DNA of 64,000 bases from Candolleomyces eurysporus (taxonomy: Eukaryota; Basidiomycota; Agaricomycetes; Agaricales; Psathyrellaceae), in assembly GCA_027579435.1 (NCBI GenBank), contig JANBPK010000958.1, forward strand, positions 1-64,000. The letters run 5' to 3'. The notes below the pieces were generated by a model. The model saw nothing but the letters and a program-made list of their open reading frames with translations, did no database searches and was not told where the DNA came from. Positions 22,909-35,394 of the stretch are shown piece after piece; the stretch's first letter is position 1; the number at the start of each line of letters is the position of its first letter. Both the position numbers and the translations under genes were made by a program.

Positions 22909-25427
22909 AGTTTGCTTCTGTCGAAGTCTGACCTTCGAAACGAGCAAGCCTTGCTTCGAGCGACTGGGTTTTATGCTCAACCGGGACTACCTTGGTCTCT
23001 CGTCGGCTCCTAGCAATTCATATGATCCCAGACCTAAAGATAGCGATGCGTTGAAATCAAAGGAAAATCTCTTAGACTCTCTCGACGGGGAAATGGGATA
23101 ACACTATGAGGCTGTCTGTGTCAACGCTTGATATAGACGATTTAGTCCATCAAGTCTAAAAATACTTTCGAAGCACGGCACTGTTCAAAGAGGGTACCTT
23201 TGTCGCAGATTCGAGCTTCGTCGGATCTTCTAATGTTCAAATAGCTCTATAGTCGCTCCCTCGCACCTCAGAGATGAATAGTAAAATTGAATATCGTGCG
23301 AGCCTACTCGGATGATGCTCGGGCTGCATACTGCAAGCACCGATAACGGCGTAGGCCACTCACAGAGCAATTTGATTTGAACTGCGCTCAGCACCGTAAG
23401 AGTCACCTTGCGGAGCGATTGTCCCTGGTCTGATCTTCCCTTGCATGCGACAAGATTTTTCTGACCGGTACTCGCAGATCCTCAAGCACCCTACACGGAT
23501 TTCGCGAGTCTTCAAATCCTTTCAACATGATCGGCCTCGCTACAAGATGTGAGCGATGCCGTGGCACGCACCACATCGGATGTAACTTGTCGTTGAATTT
23601 AGTATCAATCAACCGCCTCGTCGGAGGACCCGGATGATGCAAACTCAATCTCCAAACTTGTTCCAACTCCATACTTCGAGTCGCACTTTTCCATTGTTCT
23701 TTGCTCAGCTTATCTGTCGATGTCTAAGCTGTGCTCTCCTGCCTTATAGAACGTCCAAAGATTAGATGGCCGTATAAAGCCCCATGTCCTATGCAACTAG
23801 CAATGATGTGGAGCTAACACGCCCATGCTGGCTGAAATTTCGGATGCCGTTGGCGCTTGAGGTTCGATTCCTCTCACTCACGCCGTTGTACGTGTCAGGC
23901 ACCATCTTAGAGGCCATTCATCTGTGGTCGACAGCATCTTTGCTGGTAGCGACGAGGAGTACATCCACCCGGCTAAATCGAAACGACTTCGAATGAGTTT
24001 TTTGTGAGTATCGACGAGGAGAAGAACACTGAAGTTAGTCAGAACGAGACGTCGTACAGTTGAAAGCTATGAGCGACCACCCAACCGGAACTTTAAAGCG
24101 TAAGCTCCGTTATCGGGTGAGCAATGCCAAGAGACGATCCGAGGACAACGGCAAGTGCAGTCCGGGTAGTTTGAATGGTCACTCTGACTACCCAGATCTA
24201 AAGCTGAACTCCATTCCTGGAGTTTGAGTTCAAATATCCAAGTGAGCAGCTATTCGCTTGCCAACAACCATGCCGTTCGACTTGCCTGATCATGAAAGCA
24301 TCATCATTCGGAAGCTGGTTGACAGCGGCGTGGGATGTCTGGCCGGACAGTGATACCGCCAAGGTGTGAAGGAAACGATGGATTGAGTCAAACATACGAG
24401 ATCAACTTGACGACGCTGTAAACGATGATGAGTAACCAAACCTCGAATTGTTCAATTCGGATTACGAACTACGACCAAAGACACAGCTCTTGCTGCGCGA
24501 TTGATAAGACACTGCGTCATGTGCTCGAGGGTGGAGTTACCGGTGCCGTCGTTGAATAGAGCTTTACTCGCTCCCGCACTTCCCCACTGTAGTTGGGGTA
24601 CGTAAAGCTTGAAACACGTATTGAAGCGCAGTGCTCTCACCTGGACATGGGACTCGGATGAGATTTCATTTAGCGCAAGAGCGAGGACAGGCCCCTCAAA
24701 TCTAGAACTTTCGCGCAGTACCCAGTGACGATAATTGACGCTCTGATTGTGGCCTTTCGGTGGTGATTGCCCGACAAAAATTTCACATCGATCCTGTCGA
24801 TGAAGGAGGTCGTTCAAATGCCAGCAGCCTGAGCTCTGTTTTGATACGTTGGTAGTCCCGTAAGGTCGAGGTCCTTCTAGACGGTGGCAAAGCACTCCAT
24901 CGGCTCACAAGACATTGCGGCGTGAGGGTCTGCGCATCTCATCTTCGCCGCTAATGTGGTCCCTTGCGATTTTCCCCTGTCGGAGCATAACCCTCGCACT
25001 CGACGTGTCTGTATACCCTCTCGCCCTCTCCTGTCCCGTGTAGGATTTTCAGGAGGTCGAATTTGATGTGAACGGGGATCAACACCCTAATTCGGTGATC
25101 GGGGAACTCTGGGGCGCGGGGTCGGGTGCAGTGGGTTGAAGTTTGAACCCACGGTCGCCCACGCACTGTCTTTCTTCTTACGGCCACCACTCAACCATCT
25201 CCTGATCATCGCCAGCTTGCTCTCAGAGCAGGCCGCCCAGCGACGCACTGCGCGGCGACACCATGGGAAGCAAGCAGGATCGGGCCGGAACGATCCTGGC
25301 GACCGGGCTGATATGTTTTCCCACCTGTGTGACGCCGTTTATGGATGGAGATCCTGTGCGAAATAAGAGCTAGAAACGTTCTGCTCTCATTCCGTTTCCT
25401 CTCTCTTTCCTCCTTTCCCAGTTCGCA
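22909..25427. other. Intergenic; no recognised gene
   Basis: About 2.5 kb between divergent genes (esterase minus, Zn2Cys6 regulator plus). The longest anonymous frame is 24452-24895 (147 codons, minus), without recognised motif. A short CERCRGTHHIGC peptide at about 23545-23580 (plus) has near zinc-knuckle spacing but no context. Promoter elements for both genes must lie here; I could not pick any out. Confidence 0.4.
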
Positions 25428-28400
25428 ATGCCTCCGGAACCCACCAAGGCCAAACTGAAGCGTCGTTCGAGCAGGAAAGAGCTGGATGAATATCGGTTCG
25501 ATGGAACGCATGCCAGGGAGCTGGAAATGAAGCGGAATCGAGGTGCGTGGCGTATCTGGCTGACGTGCCATGTCTGATCCATGGTCTCGGGCTTGTTATC
25601 CATGCTTCTGCAGGCGAGGTAGGTCTATCGTAAACTCCTTACCGGTCTTCTATTAACACACTTCATATTGCGCCCAGGTTAGCTGTGCCGAGTGTCGAAG
25701 GTGAATTCGGGTGCGATCACCGGTTCCCCCATTCCCATTCTCATCTTGGCCGTTTAGACTCAAGATCAAGTGCGACAAGCAGATACCATGTCAATCGTGC
25801 CAGGTATGCCCTCGTTTTCCGTCGCTCTAGCTCTCGTGGCACTCACCTCCGTTGTCTTCAAGCGTCGAGGTTGCGTCGCCCTATGCCCTAATGGTGAGCG
25901 CTTAGTCAGTGTGGTGTGGTTGGAGCACGCCCTCAACGTCGATTAGGTAGTTTATCAACCGGCCAGGGAACTCGGTACGTGTTACGGTATCCCCCGATAC
26001 GATAGTTTCTTCACATCTTTCTCCCAGCTTCGTCCTCGCTGCCACGGAGCATCTCCACCGCAAGATCTCAACTCTCAGCGATAGAGTCAGACAGCTCGAA
26101 GATGCGCTCTCGACCTTGCAGGCAAAGCACTCAACTGAACCTCACCCGTTGCTGGCCGCCGAGCTCGTTTCCTCTGAGGACAAATCTAGCGCCGACGATG
26201 ATTTGAAGATGCGTGATGAGACCATTTCAGGCGAATCGTCGAAGAGAGGTGGCAGTGGGCAGGCTTCTAGCTCAGGGTCGAATACTGGAGAGATCATCGA
26301 TGCTTTCGGGACGCTTTCCGTATCTCAGCATGGGGTGTCTCGATTCTTTGGGCCGACAGGAGGCTCTGAGGTGCGTGTACCACCCTATCCCTCTTTTCCT
26401 CTCTAATCCGTCACCTCCATAGAGTCTCCTATTGTCGAACCAAGAATCTCCAGACTTTGACCTCGTCACGTCTGGGTCACCCTCCTTGTCTCCTCCACTC
26501 GCTGAGGGAAGTTCCGCTAACGCAAGCACTCCCGAATCTCTCCGCGATTCTCGTAGCCCAGCAAGCGTCGGAGAACTATCTCTCTTCTCGTCGGCTTTCC
26601 CATTCACTCCACTGGGTCAACCAACCGACGTTCAAGATATGATAGAAACGACTCATCTCCCTATACTCGACACTGCCCTTACCCTTGCCGACACCTACTT
26701 CAGCCAAGTCGCGTGGCTCTTCCGTGGACTCACCAAAGGTCAGATTATCGACGACATGCTCCCGATCATATACAAGCAGAAGGATCCCGAACCTGGCGAA
26801 GATTATAGTGGGCCGCATGATCTTGCGCTCATCTTCATGGTGTTTGCCATTGGATCGCTCGTCGCGCAAGATGCAGGTCACACTAGCGCACAAGCGGAGC
26901 ACTACTACCAGATTTCTAGAGCGGCACTGAGCCTCCAGCCTGTGCTCGAGAAACCGAGCCTTGTTACGATCCAGTCCCTGCATCTGATAGGGATATACAC
27001 GGCTATGAGCGGGAGCGATAGGAGTGATTCGAGTATGGAGATGGCGTGGAATTGCATCACCTTGGCTGCCCATTTATCACAGACAGTACGTTATCCGCCA
27101 GTTTCCGGTTATCTTTGTTGGAAATTTCTGACTGCTGTCGCCTCAGATTGGTTTGCGTGCGTCCGATTCGTTGTCAGCCCCTTACTTTTAAGTCTCATTG
27201 ACCCGTTTTCTCAGATCGTGACAGCGCAAGGTGGGGTCTGTCGCCAAAGATTGTTAGGCGAAGACGAGTTCTTTTCTGGGATTTGTTCGTCGCCGAAACC
27301 TGGCAGGTGACGTTCCTTGTTTCTTTTGACATCGTTCTGTCGCTTACATACCCGTAGAGTTTGAACACAGGTCGACCACCAACATTCTCCCTCCACTATA
27401 TCGATTGCAGCTTCCCCGAATCTGAAGATTTGGATAATATTTCGCCTGAGAAGAAAATGGATTCCGAATGTACGTTCTTCCGGCTCTCGGCTCTCGGCTC
27501 TCTGTCCCCACTGACTCATACTTGCCAGACGAACTCTGGTCTTTCAAATTCGCAGCCGAGGTCGTTGCCGAAGTCACTGCTCGAACCTTGACTGCCGAAG
27601 CGCCTACCTATACGACCATCATGGAACTTGATCGCAAGGTGCGCGAGTTCCCATTGCCAGAGAGTATGAGGAAGGCCGCCGAGGAGGAAGGTAACTTCGT
27701 CAGTGCTTTCCAGAGATGCGTACTTGACCATATACGGGAGACGAGTGAGTTATCGTCTTCCTACCCTCTCCACCGCCGACTGACAGAGTATCCCCTCGGT
27801 TGACTAGTTCTGCTTTACATTCACCGTTCATTCTTCGCCCAAGCCATCATCGACCACCCAGAGAACCCTCTCAAGTCCGCCTATGCACCAAGTTTCCTCG
27901 CATCCTATAGAGCATCGTCGACAATTCTCAAGCTCGTTATCGAACAGTTCAACGTATGGCCCAATTCCAGTGCGAGATTCTGGACAATGTGGACGTTCGC
28001 GTTCACGGCTGCTGTATGTTCCCGCTTCAATGCTCACTTTGCGTTGCTTAGGCCAGGTTTTTGTTAGGTTGTTTTTGGGACTGTTGTGACGAGAGGACCT
28101 CGGTCCCCATTAGCAAAGTCCGCCATGAAGGAGTTAGAGCAAGCCTGTGTATTATTCTCGAAGGCGTCGATGTATAGCGTTCGAGCTACGAAAGCTTTGG
28201 TATGCATCCAATTCTCTAATATCGCCCTTACGTTTTTATACCTATCGTTTCTTTACGGCTACCAGCCCATTCTCAAGAAGTTGAATGAAAAGGCTCACTA
28301 CGCACTTCAAGCTGCTCAGAGCGATCCATCTGGTGATAACGGCCTTCACTGGGATATCAAACAGGAAGATACTGATGATGAACTGGCGATCTTTGCTGGC

Positions 28401-29444
28401 CATACTCGCTTCGTCTCTGTGAAGAAGGGTGCTGGGACAGACGCGGCAAGTACACCGACGGTTCAACAACACCCCACTTCGGGGTCCACTGGCTCAGCAG
28501 TCTCTACGCCCTCTTCAACTTCCGCTTCGATTCCCCCATCCACCTCCTCCTATCAAACTGGCACCGGCATGTTCCACGCGACTCCTGTCGTTCCCCAGCC
28601 TCGAGTCCATTCGCACAACGCCAATCCTGGTTTCTCCCATCGGGGATCGTACTCTCAACCTCAGTCAACCTCTACCATCCCCGTCATTTCGATTCCAGAA
28701 CATGTTCCTTCAGTGTCTCCCGATCCCTCGAGTATGGACACTTCTGGCGACGGAGATCATCGGGATGTTCGCGGTGCTGCGAGGCAGTGGTCATCGTACG
28801 GTGGGGGTCCCCAACAGTACACTTATACCCCACCAGAGCCGAGGGGTATGGTCCTCCCGCATCAAGGGTACGATTGGCCCCCAACTGGAGAAGATCGAAT
28901 TGCAGGTACTGGGATGCCTCGGATTTCGAGGGGTCTACAGCATCAGCATTCGGGAGCTGGGTTATACTCGAACTACACAAACGCAAACTCGTCGACCGAG
29001 TCGATTGAGTTGAGAAGTGTCCCACAGGCAAGTGGAAGTGGGTACTCGCATGAGCAAGCTCATGCAACGTCGCCTTATGGTGGTCATCAGCATCACGAGC
29101 ATCAACCCCCTGCACCTCCGCTACCATCCTCGGCCTCGAGTTCCAGCCATTCGCACCATCATCACCCCCACCACCACCCCCATCCTCACCAACACCAACA
29201 ACCACATCAACCCCAGTTTCAGCACCAGCAACCCCAATATCACCCGATGTACGCTGCGTTCGCCCCTCCTCCGCCTCCGCCTCGAGGCCCTGCTGTAGGT
29301 GGGATGGGCCACCCGGCCCCGTCCGCAGCGAGTCATGAGCTTGCGAATTTGGGTATCGCCTCGAGGGATTCGAGGTTAGATGAAAAGTGGAGCATGTTCA
29401 TGACGGAATCCGGGATTTTGGAGCCTGGGTTTGGAGCTAGATAA
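25428..29444 (+). CDS. Zn2Cys6 transcription factor with fungal-specific regulatory domain
   Basis: Fifteen exons, 1066 aa: 25428-25542, 25614-25618, 25678-25700, 25758-25803, 25863-25893, 25947-25974, 26028-26370, 26423-27085, 27147-27156, 27215-27306, 27358-27469, 27529-27744, 27808-28013, 28068-28199, 28266-29444. Phases close at every junction. The N-terminal zinc cluster spans five exons and reads SCAECRRLKIKCDKQIPCQS then CQRRGCVALC, followed by a coiled coil (LHRKISTLSDRVRQLEDAL). The middle fungal_trans domain contains LAAHLSQTIGLHRDSARWGL, RRRRVLFWDLF and TGRPPTFSLHYIDC. The C terminus (~680-1066) is Ser/Pro/His-rich with a 28-residue His-rich stretch near 29150-29240, ending WSMFMTESGILE. 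It is a predicted nuclear DNA-binding regulator; the targets are unknown. The 5-nt exon 2 (GCGAG) is needed to restore RGEVSC. Confidence 0.92.
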
Positions 29445-31390
29445 CAAAAAAAAAGACCNTTTTTCTCNTTTTATTTCTGCGTTATTAGGTTTGTCTTTGT
29501 ACCACTTCTCTTTCTCTTGAAGATAATGCATCTTCTCGTCCTTCTGATCCAATACTCGGTTCTGGTTTTCTGTCGAACTTCTTGTGTGTAGATAAGCCTG
29601 TCGTTATCGCTTGTATACTCGAGCTCCAACGATGTAGACGTATTGTTCTGGAGACTTTAGGTATGTAAAAATAGTCCCCTGTATCTGTCGTAAATGTAAA
29701 TGTATTCATCACTCTCACTCTCTATACCTCCGGCGGCAACAGCTGTGCGATCATTCACAGCGACGCCTGACTGGTGTTGACTGACATTACCTATGCCAAT
29801 GCATACATGTCAGCTCCCATGACCTCCCCACTCAATCATCGACCCAGTCTTTTCGACCTTGATCGTTCAAAGCTGTTCAATAAGGTCGACCCCGCACATG
29901 CAAAGAGAGCGGACTGGAACCATCAAATCGATACTCTGTCCGACTCAAGTTGCACGTCAAGGTCTGACCGCTCCGGTATCACGGCCCAACCAGGCCCCCG
30001 TTTCGAATCAAGGACTGTCACTCACAGGCATATAAGAGCCTCTCACAGAAAGGAAGGTTCCCCCAGAATCGGTCTCGGCAGCGGCGATCAAGCGGTCAGC
30101 TGATCTGGCGTCCTCCCGGTGAAGTATCTCTCATTCCTGCTTTTCTCTGCGTTCTGTCGACCATGAAGCCCTTTGCTCCGTCCTAGCTAAGTCTGGTCTG
30201 TGCTGAAAGGTTTATGCTCCTAATGTAAATGGTGTCGTGATCGACGGTAGGTCTTCCCAACGCTCAAGGTTTGAATTCGCGGCAAGACCTCATTGCCCGT
30301 GCAAAGAAAATTTTGGGAACCAACAAGGCGACTATCTCTAAAGATGTTCAGGTCTTTCGGAAGAAATAAGGCGCACGAGCCACTTCGCAACTGAAGAAGG
30401 CCGAAAATGCAAAGACTCAGCAGTACTCTTCGCCCAAGAACTTCAGCAATAAGCCGCACTCGGCTACTCTCGTGACTAGTCAACCCTCCAAGGGAAGAAA
30501 GCTATTCCTCAGAATGGCAAGCAGTATCCTATCATCAACAAGAGTCCAACAAGCTGGACTGGTCAAGGCCCTGTGGACCGTCTTCGCACAACTACAAAGG
30601 GGACAAAGACGACCTGTAAGTCGGACCTGCCAAGCCCTGCCCTTGCCTAGGAATTTGAGCCTTGCATAGACTTGACACCATGTTGTCTTCCTTCTAGTCC
30701 AAGTAATATGAGATTCTTATTGGCAGATGCAATTGCTCTCTACTGCAGTTTGAGGGGCGGACCACCAAACTCACTCTGACCTTTCAGATCAAGACCTATT
30801 TCGTAACATTGAGGACTTTCTGCGGCGTGAGCAATCTATGCCTCAGAGGAGTTAGAATACTACAAATTGACCTCCAAGAGCTATCACTTGTGGAACTGCC
30901 TCCTCATCAAGTTTGTGATTTTAATCGGAGACGCATTACTAGTGAATACTCAATAGCATCGCATCAAACCTCGCGCCGATTCAACGTTTTGTGGCAAGTC
31001 TACCAATGCTACATGATGTGGCAACATCATTGGTGAATAACAATTGTCCTTGGTTTGATCTGGCGCCCATAGATGCGTTGTTTCCGATGGTCTATATATC
31101 ATTCAAACTTTCAGGCGCCGATAGTTCAATGTAACGCAATTCAGGACCGGGCGATGTCTCTTACGCCTATCGAGCTGCCACTGTATGAGCCTTAAACATA
31201 TCCATTACTTGTTTGATCTCGCTCTTCCTCCTTCACTCCCGACGATCGCTATCCAGATTGCCTCAACACCAGGGGTGGCACATCTAATTAAATCTGCCTT
31301 CCTTTGAGCGTTTTCGGGACTGGATAGGCAGCGCTCTTGCAGCAGCTCCAAAGCATGGGATCTTATGGCGTCGCATACAGCGTGTGTACG
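29445..31390. other. Downstream of regulator; no recognised gene
   Basis: It begins with the probable 3' UTR, with Ns beside T and A runs at 29458 and 29468. Frames near 30220-30669 hint at a decayed basic protein (for example NGKQYPIINKSPTSWTGQGP) but no family is recognised. Confidence 0.35.
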
Positions 31391-31712
31391 TGTTGTGGAG
31401 AGTGCACACCGTGTGCGCGTGCACTCGCCGGTTATCCGTTCCGTTTCCATTCTCCGGAACGGGAATAGCTATCCCGGTCCCTGTGATATCTTTAGGGTAT
31501 AAAGGTAGCTCACTTGCCTCCTGTATCGATAGCTAGCTCTCCCCATAGCTCACTCCCCTTCCTTTCGTTCCCCATTATTCCTTATTCCGAATTTATTTTA
31601 TTTCTTACCACTCCTCGAAGATATCAGTCTAGTTACCCCCTAGGTCGATCACTCGCGACCCTTTTCTCGTTTAGATCGGTGGTTCACACCCACCGTATCT
31701 ATCTGTCTTACA
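31391..31712 (+). mobile_element. Possible solo LTR of a retrotransposon
   Basis: The segment starts TGTTGTGGAGAGTGCACACC and ends ATCTGTCTTACA, matching the TG...CA ends and TCTTACA terminus common in fungal LTRs. It contains TATAAA at 31498-31503 followed by a T/C-rich stretch. An inverted repeat, CCGTTCC...GGAACGG, lies at about 31435-31465. No second LTR, primer-binding site or polymerase frame is present, and I could not define a clean target-site duplication. Confidence 0.4.
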
Positions 31713-32234
31713 GTGTAAGTTCAACATGTTCTCCAAAGTAGGAGTGTTTCAGTGAGAGCGCGATGCGAACAGGCTCTGGTGCCGCAGATGAATAGATTCG
31801 CATACCAACCACGACATATCAGGCTCCAGTGCCGAGCATCACTACATGAAGATCATTCATTAGATGATCTGGCACCAATTCTGAGTTTTTCTCTAAGAAA
31901 AGGGAAAAGGCGAATTAAGGTTTAGTAATGAGGCATCGACGGTAGAGTCATTGAGCGGGCGAAGGTGTTGGAACGTTTATGTTCTTCTTCATCTTCCTCC
32001 GTGATGCTTATACTTCAACGAGTCAGAGAAAACGGTGAGATGACGCACTGCTATGTAGCCTGCGGTGTGGATTCAGATAGATGCGCAAAGTTTTGTCGTG
32101 TCATCTGCTTTAAATCGCGAGCGCTGGCCAGTCAGTAATGTGACCGGGCTCATCTAGATATGATCGATGGATGACCATCTTTTACTTCGACCTTTCCTTC
32201 ATTTCGACACGACCAGCGAAAAGAGACCGTCGGA
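31713..32234. other. No recognised gene
   Basis: A short direct repeat, CAGGCTCTGGTGCCG (about 31769) and CAGGCTCCAGTGCCG (about 31829), is the only structure noticed. Confidence 0.4.
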
Positions 32235-33355
32235 GATGTCAAGAATGATAGAGCCAGCTCAATTGCGATTGGTGTTTTTCAAGGTACGTTCGCCTAGTCC
32301 TTGTTAGGTCCGAGGTACTGAAAAACAGCAATATAAATCGAGGACCTCGTCTTCCCTGTCCCTCAAAACAGATTAACGGAGCATTCAGAAGTTTTCGCTG
32401 ATATGTTTCACTTCCCACCTGGAGATGTGCAGCGCGTTGAGGGGCGGGATAACGACAATTCCATACTCTGGGAGGATACAAAGCGCTCGACTTCAATGCG
32501 TTGCTAAAGGTCCTCCACCCGTCGTGAGTGCTATCAACGCTGATGGTATCGCAAATCAATGCCAAGCCGAGCTTACCGTCGTCGACTAGATGATGATCTT
32601 ATACTCGGGAGGGTATGCTTATCCAAAGACGAGTGGATTGGGGTATCAAACCTATCGACCAGGTGGCAGATGAGGAGGGTACGTGGACAGTCTTGCCAAA
32701 TGCTGAGAGGCTGAAATACCTTTCCTCGCGCATCCAGATCAGAAAGCTTGCAGTAGTCGGCCTCCCAACATTTTCGCTCGACTCGGTAGAGAAAGTCGTC
32801 CTTTTCCGCTCGTACAAGGTGGCTAAATGGTTACGGGAGGGTCTCCTCGAGCTCGTATCCGAATCTCCCCTCAGAGCTTCAGAGGAGCTTCGTTCTCATC
32901 TTGGGCTCGAGACCGCATTTCATCTACTATGTCTCAGAGATCAAGGATTGGCACAGAACACAGGTCTAGCTCTTACATTAGGATCCCTGGGTTGTCCCAG
33001 TTGCCAAGACCCAGTGTTCACTGAGGACAGGGATTGTCACAGGTGTCGCCGAAGAATATCGCTTTAAGATAAGAAGGCGATATATCTCTCTGAGACGACA
33101 AGACTAGTGCCGTCCCGCCTGTCTTTGAAGCGAGACGGTGAAGACTATAAACTTTTTCTAAACGCGAGGAGCCTGACGTGCAAGGATTGCCAGCTGCCAT
33201 TCGAGACCACGACCGACAAAGACTGTTCGTCGTGCTCCGTTTCATTAGCCTTCGACTCCTACGTTCTAATGGGCCTGGAGGCCCCCAAGGTTGTGGCAAG
33301 CCGGGTCTACGAGGTATTTGCAGAAGAGATTGCAGAATATGTACTCACCGATTGA
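32235..33355 (+). pseudogene. BTB/POZ domain gene, inactivated
   Basis: Pieces match the BTB genes at 53-59 kb in order. At 32375-32530: SEVFADMFHFPPGD, then after a +1 shift GGYKALDFNALLKVLHPS. At 32580-32675: LSKDEWIGVSNLSTRWQM. At 32741-33064: IRKLAVVGLPTFSLDSVEKV, FRSYKVAKWLREG, and a Cys-rich part CPSCQDP...CHRC. A TAA at 33064-33066 stops the frame after RRRISL; the same frame then continues to 33355 (LTCKDCQLPF, ending AEEIAEYVLTD). The frame change near 32465, a phase mismatch at the next junction and the nonsense codon together indicate a pseudogene. The original protein would have been about 320 aa, probably a protein-interaction adaptor. Confidence 0.8.
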
Positions 33356-34005
33356 GCCTACCGGTTCCGACTGTACGTTGATGTGGTGAAGTATCTTGAA
33401 TGAACCTTTGTATATACTGATTGATGCTTCGAGTATAACAAACTAGGCAATAGCTGCATACACCGAGCTCAAGACTCTCTGGGGAAAGAGCAAACAGGAC
33501 GTCGGGCGGATGACTGAAACGCAGACAGCCTTGAATTCGTATGCATAGCTTGAATCTCCTCTTTCAACTAAAAGAATCTGGGGTGTACCGCTTGCCGCAA
33601 CGATCCAATTCATGAGCTCACTAACAGGCACCCTCAAAGGCATGCTAGAACAGCCCACCGAAGAAAAAAAGCGTCGGTGATGGGTGCCATAGCTGCTCCA
33701 AAACATATTTCATTGGAGCAAATTTGGAGCATCAGTGGGTCCTCGGCCCGTCCTCGGGCTGTTGTCCGATGAGACGTGAGGTTTAGAAGAATGTGCAGCG
33801 AGACCAAGTACAGTGTCTAATAATCTCGGCGTCATCCTGCCACCGAGTACACTGATCAAGAAGTCTTTCGACCACAGTCCTTCCTTGTAAAGTTTACTTG
33901 CCCAATTCTTTGGAAATGTCGTTGGCCACTACCCGACTTGTTCCATCCGCCTCTTCCGCGATCCAAATTGTGTTCCGTCACCACGGGCCCGTGTCCTGTG
34001 AACAA
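33356..34005. other. No recognised gene; upstream region of membrane-protein gene
   Basis: No supported coding frame. The promoter-proximal CRE-like site of the next gene lies just downstream. Confidence 0.35.
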
Positions 34006-34013
34006 TGACGTCA
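34006..34013 (+). promoter_or_regulatory. CRE-like palindrome TGACGTCA upstream of membrane-protein gene 1
   Basis: A full 8-bp ATF/CREB-type bZIP site sits 53 nt before the ATG. The paralogous gene at 48 kb has the same site 52 nt before its ATG, with further matching sequence (AACnATGACGTCA and GGATGGGTT) between site and start. Confidence 0.65.
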
Positions 34014-34021
34014 TATGTACT

Positions 34022-34039
34022 GAGGAGCTTCCGCTCCTC
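34022..34039 (+). promoter_or_regulatory. Perfect 7-bp hairpin in presumed 5' leader
   Basis: GAGGAGC TTCC GCTCCTC can fold into a 7-bp stem with a 4-nt loop, 27 nt before the ATG. The paralogue at 48 kb does not keep the hairpin, so a conserved role is doubtful. Confidence 0.4.
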
Positions 34040-34066
34040 GGTTTGGATGGGTTATCCAGAACCACC

Positions 34067-34805
34067 ATGTTCAACACTCAATCCGCTGTATTCATCGCAC
34101 TTACGCTCGCCCGCCCATGTTTGGGGCAGATTACTTACCGACGGAGAAGTAGCCCGGTAAGACTCATAGTTGCATGCGTTCTCGGTGAGTTCTCGTTGCT
34201 ACTTGTTGGCCTCGGTATACGCGGATTGAGGGAACATTTTAGGTGTATTTGCAGCTTTATTCCTCCTATGTCTATTTGCGATACTCATGAAAAGGAGAAG
34301 AAGAGCAGCCAGGCTTAGGATTAGTGCGATCCAGAGGCCCTACGCTGGCGAAATGCCGTTCCAGCCGTGGCAACATAATCAAGTACGAGGTGCTCCACCG
34401 ATAATCAATGGAGAACCCATCCAGCATAAATATCCCGAGCAAGTTCACCATGGCCACGGTGGCAAGGAGCAGGCTCAGCTTCAACAGAACCCTCCTCCAG
34501 CGTATAAGGAGCAGGACTTCGTGAACAATTCGGTGAGTATTCCGTCCAATTCCAATTGCCAAACAATGTATTGATACTTGCTTTTCGCTAGGGTGTCCAA
34601 AACGTAATGTGCCCTCTTTTCTCTTTACCTTTCCCGAGTCTGAGAAGTGTTCGGTTTCTCACAGTCCGTTGCACATCCCAATGCTGCCCATACTACTGTA
34701 CGTCACGATTTGGGCACTCTCCACCTTGAGCTCCACCCGAACTAACGGACGCTTTAGCCTCAGACTGCCAGTGATCATTTCGTTGGTGGCTTCAGACCAC
34801 AGTAG
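34067..34805 (+). CDS. Small single-pass membrane protein with PPAY tail (paralogue 1)
   Basis: Exons 34067-34184, 34243-34532, 34592-34603, 34665-34697, 34758-34805; 166 aa. Signal peptide (VFIALTLARPCLG), a very short outside segment (QITYRRRSSP), one membrane helix (LIVACVLGGVFAALFLLCLF), a basic stop-transfer KRRRRAA, then a Pro/Gln-rich cytosolic tail with PPPAYKEQD and a C terminus VGGFRPQ. The PPxY motif could bind WW domains. The family is common in Agaricomycetes as uncharacterised proteins; no function is known to me. Exon 3 is only 12 nt. Exon boundaries were confirmed by the paralogue at 48155-48894, which keeps every intron position, the microexon and the VGGFRPQ end. Confidence 0.85.
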
Positions 34806-35394
34806 CTCTACTGCTTTGCATGATTGAATAGCCGAAGACCTCATTGTACCGACCGGTAATACCCTAACAAGTGAATAATCAGTGCACCTGGAATACCTCA
34901 GGCATGACAATCTAGTGGCAATTCTTAGCTATTCCTCGTTTTAGGCGTTCCATAGGGCTGCCTTTATCTTTTCCCCGAAGATGAAATGTAGCTTCGAACA
35001 TATTCATATTCGCTACCAGCGAACGTATACGACAGGTGAGGTCGCTAAACGCCCAAGGAGCTCTGGCGCCAAGAAAGTCGACGATCCTACTTGGACATCC
35101 CTTCCTCGTGGTGTCGTGATGTGATGCCGAGCGTTATCGATCGATAGTTTCTGATCTTAAGCCATGTTCTGCTACCACCACCTCTTGAGAAGAGCATGTC
35201 TATCAGTACTACGTACGGCAGAAGAGGCCCTAGTGGCTTCTCTCCAGCGGCGAGTCAAGCTCGAGACAGTCTTACCGAGAGGTGTTCGTCTCGTTTAAGG
35301 GCTCATTAATCCGCTTTGGTGTCAAGTAAGACGCTGAGGAGATTTTATTCAACGGGTTGAAGAGACCATCTTGGTTGCACCACGGCATAGGTTT
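34806..35394. other. No recognised gene
   Basis: Intergenic DNA between the membrane-protein gene and a BTB relic. No structure noticed. Confidence 0.4.

Noticed and set aside
23540..23585. CERCRGTHHIGC, a possible zinc knuckle
   Set aside because: Spacing differs from CX2CX4HX4C and no gag or polymerase sequence is nearby.
23855..23885. GGTTCGATTCC, a tRNA B-box match
   Set aside because: The T stem pairs only four bases, the acceptor arm has no partner upstream and no A box lies at proper distance.
24452..24895. 147-codon minus frame in the gap before the regulator
   Set aside because: No motif, no neighbouring exons and no start context; kept only as an anonymous frame in the intergenic entry.
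28684..29205. 173-codon minus-strand Gly/Asp-rich frame
   Set aside because: Antisense of the His/Pro-rich tail of the Zn2Cys6 regulator.
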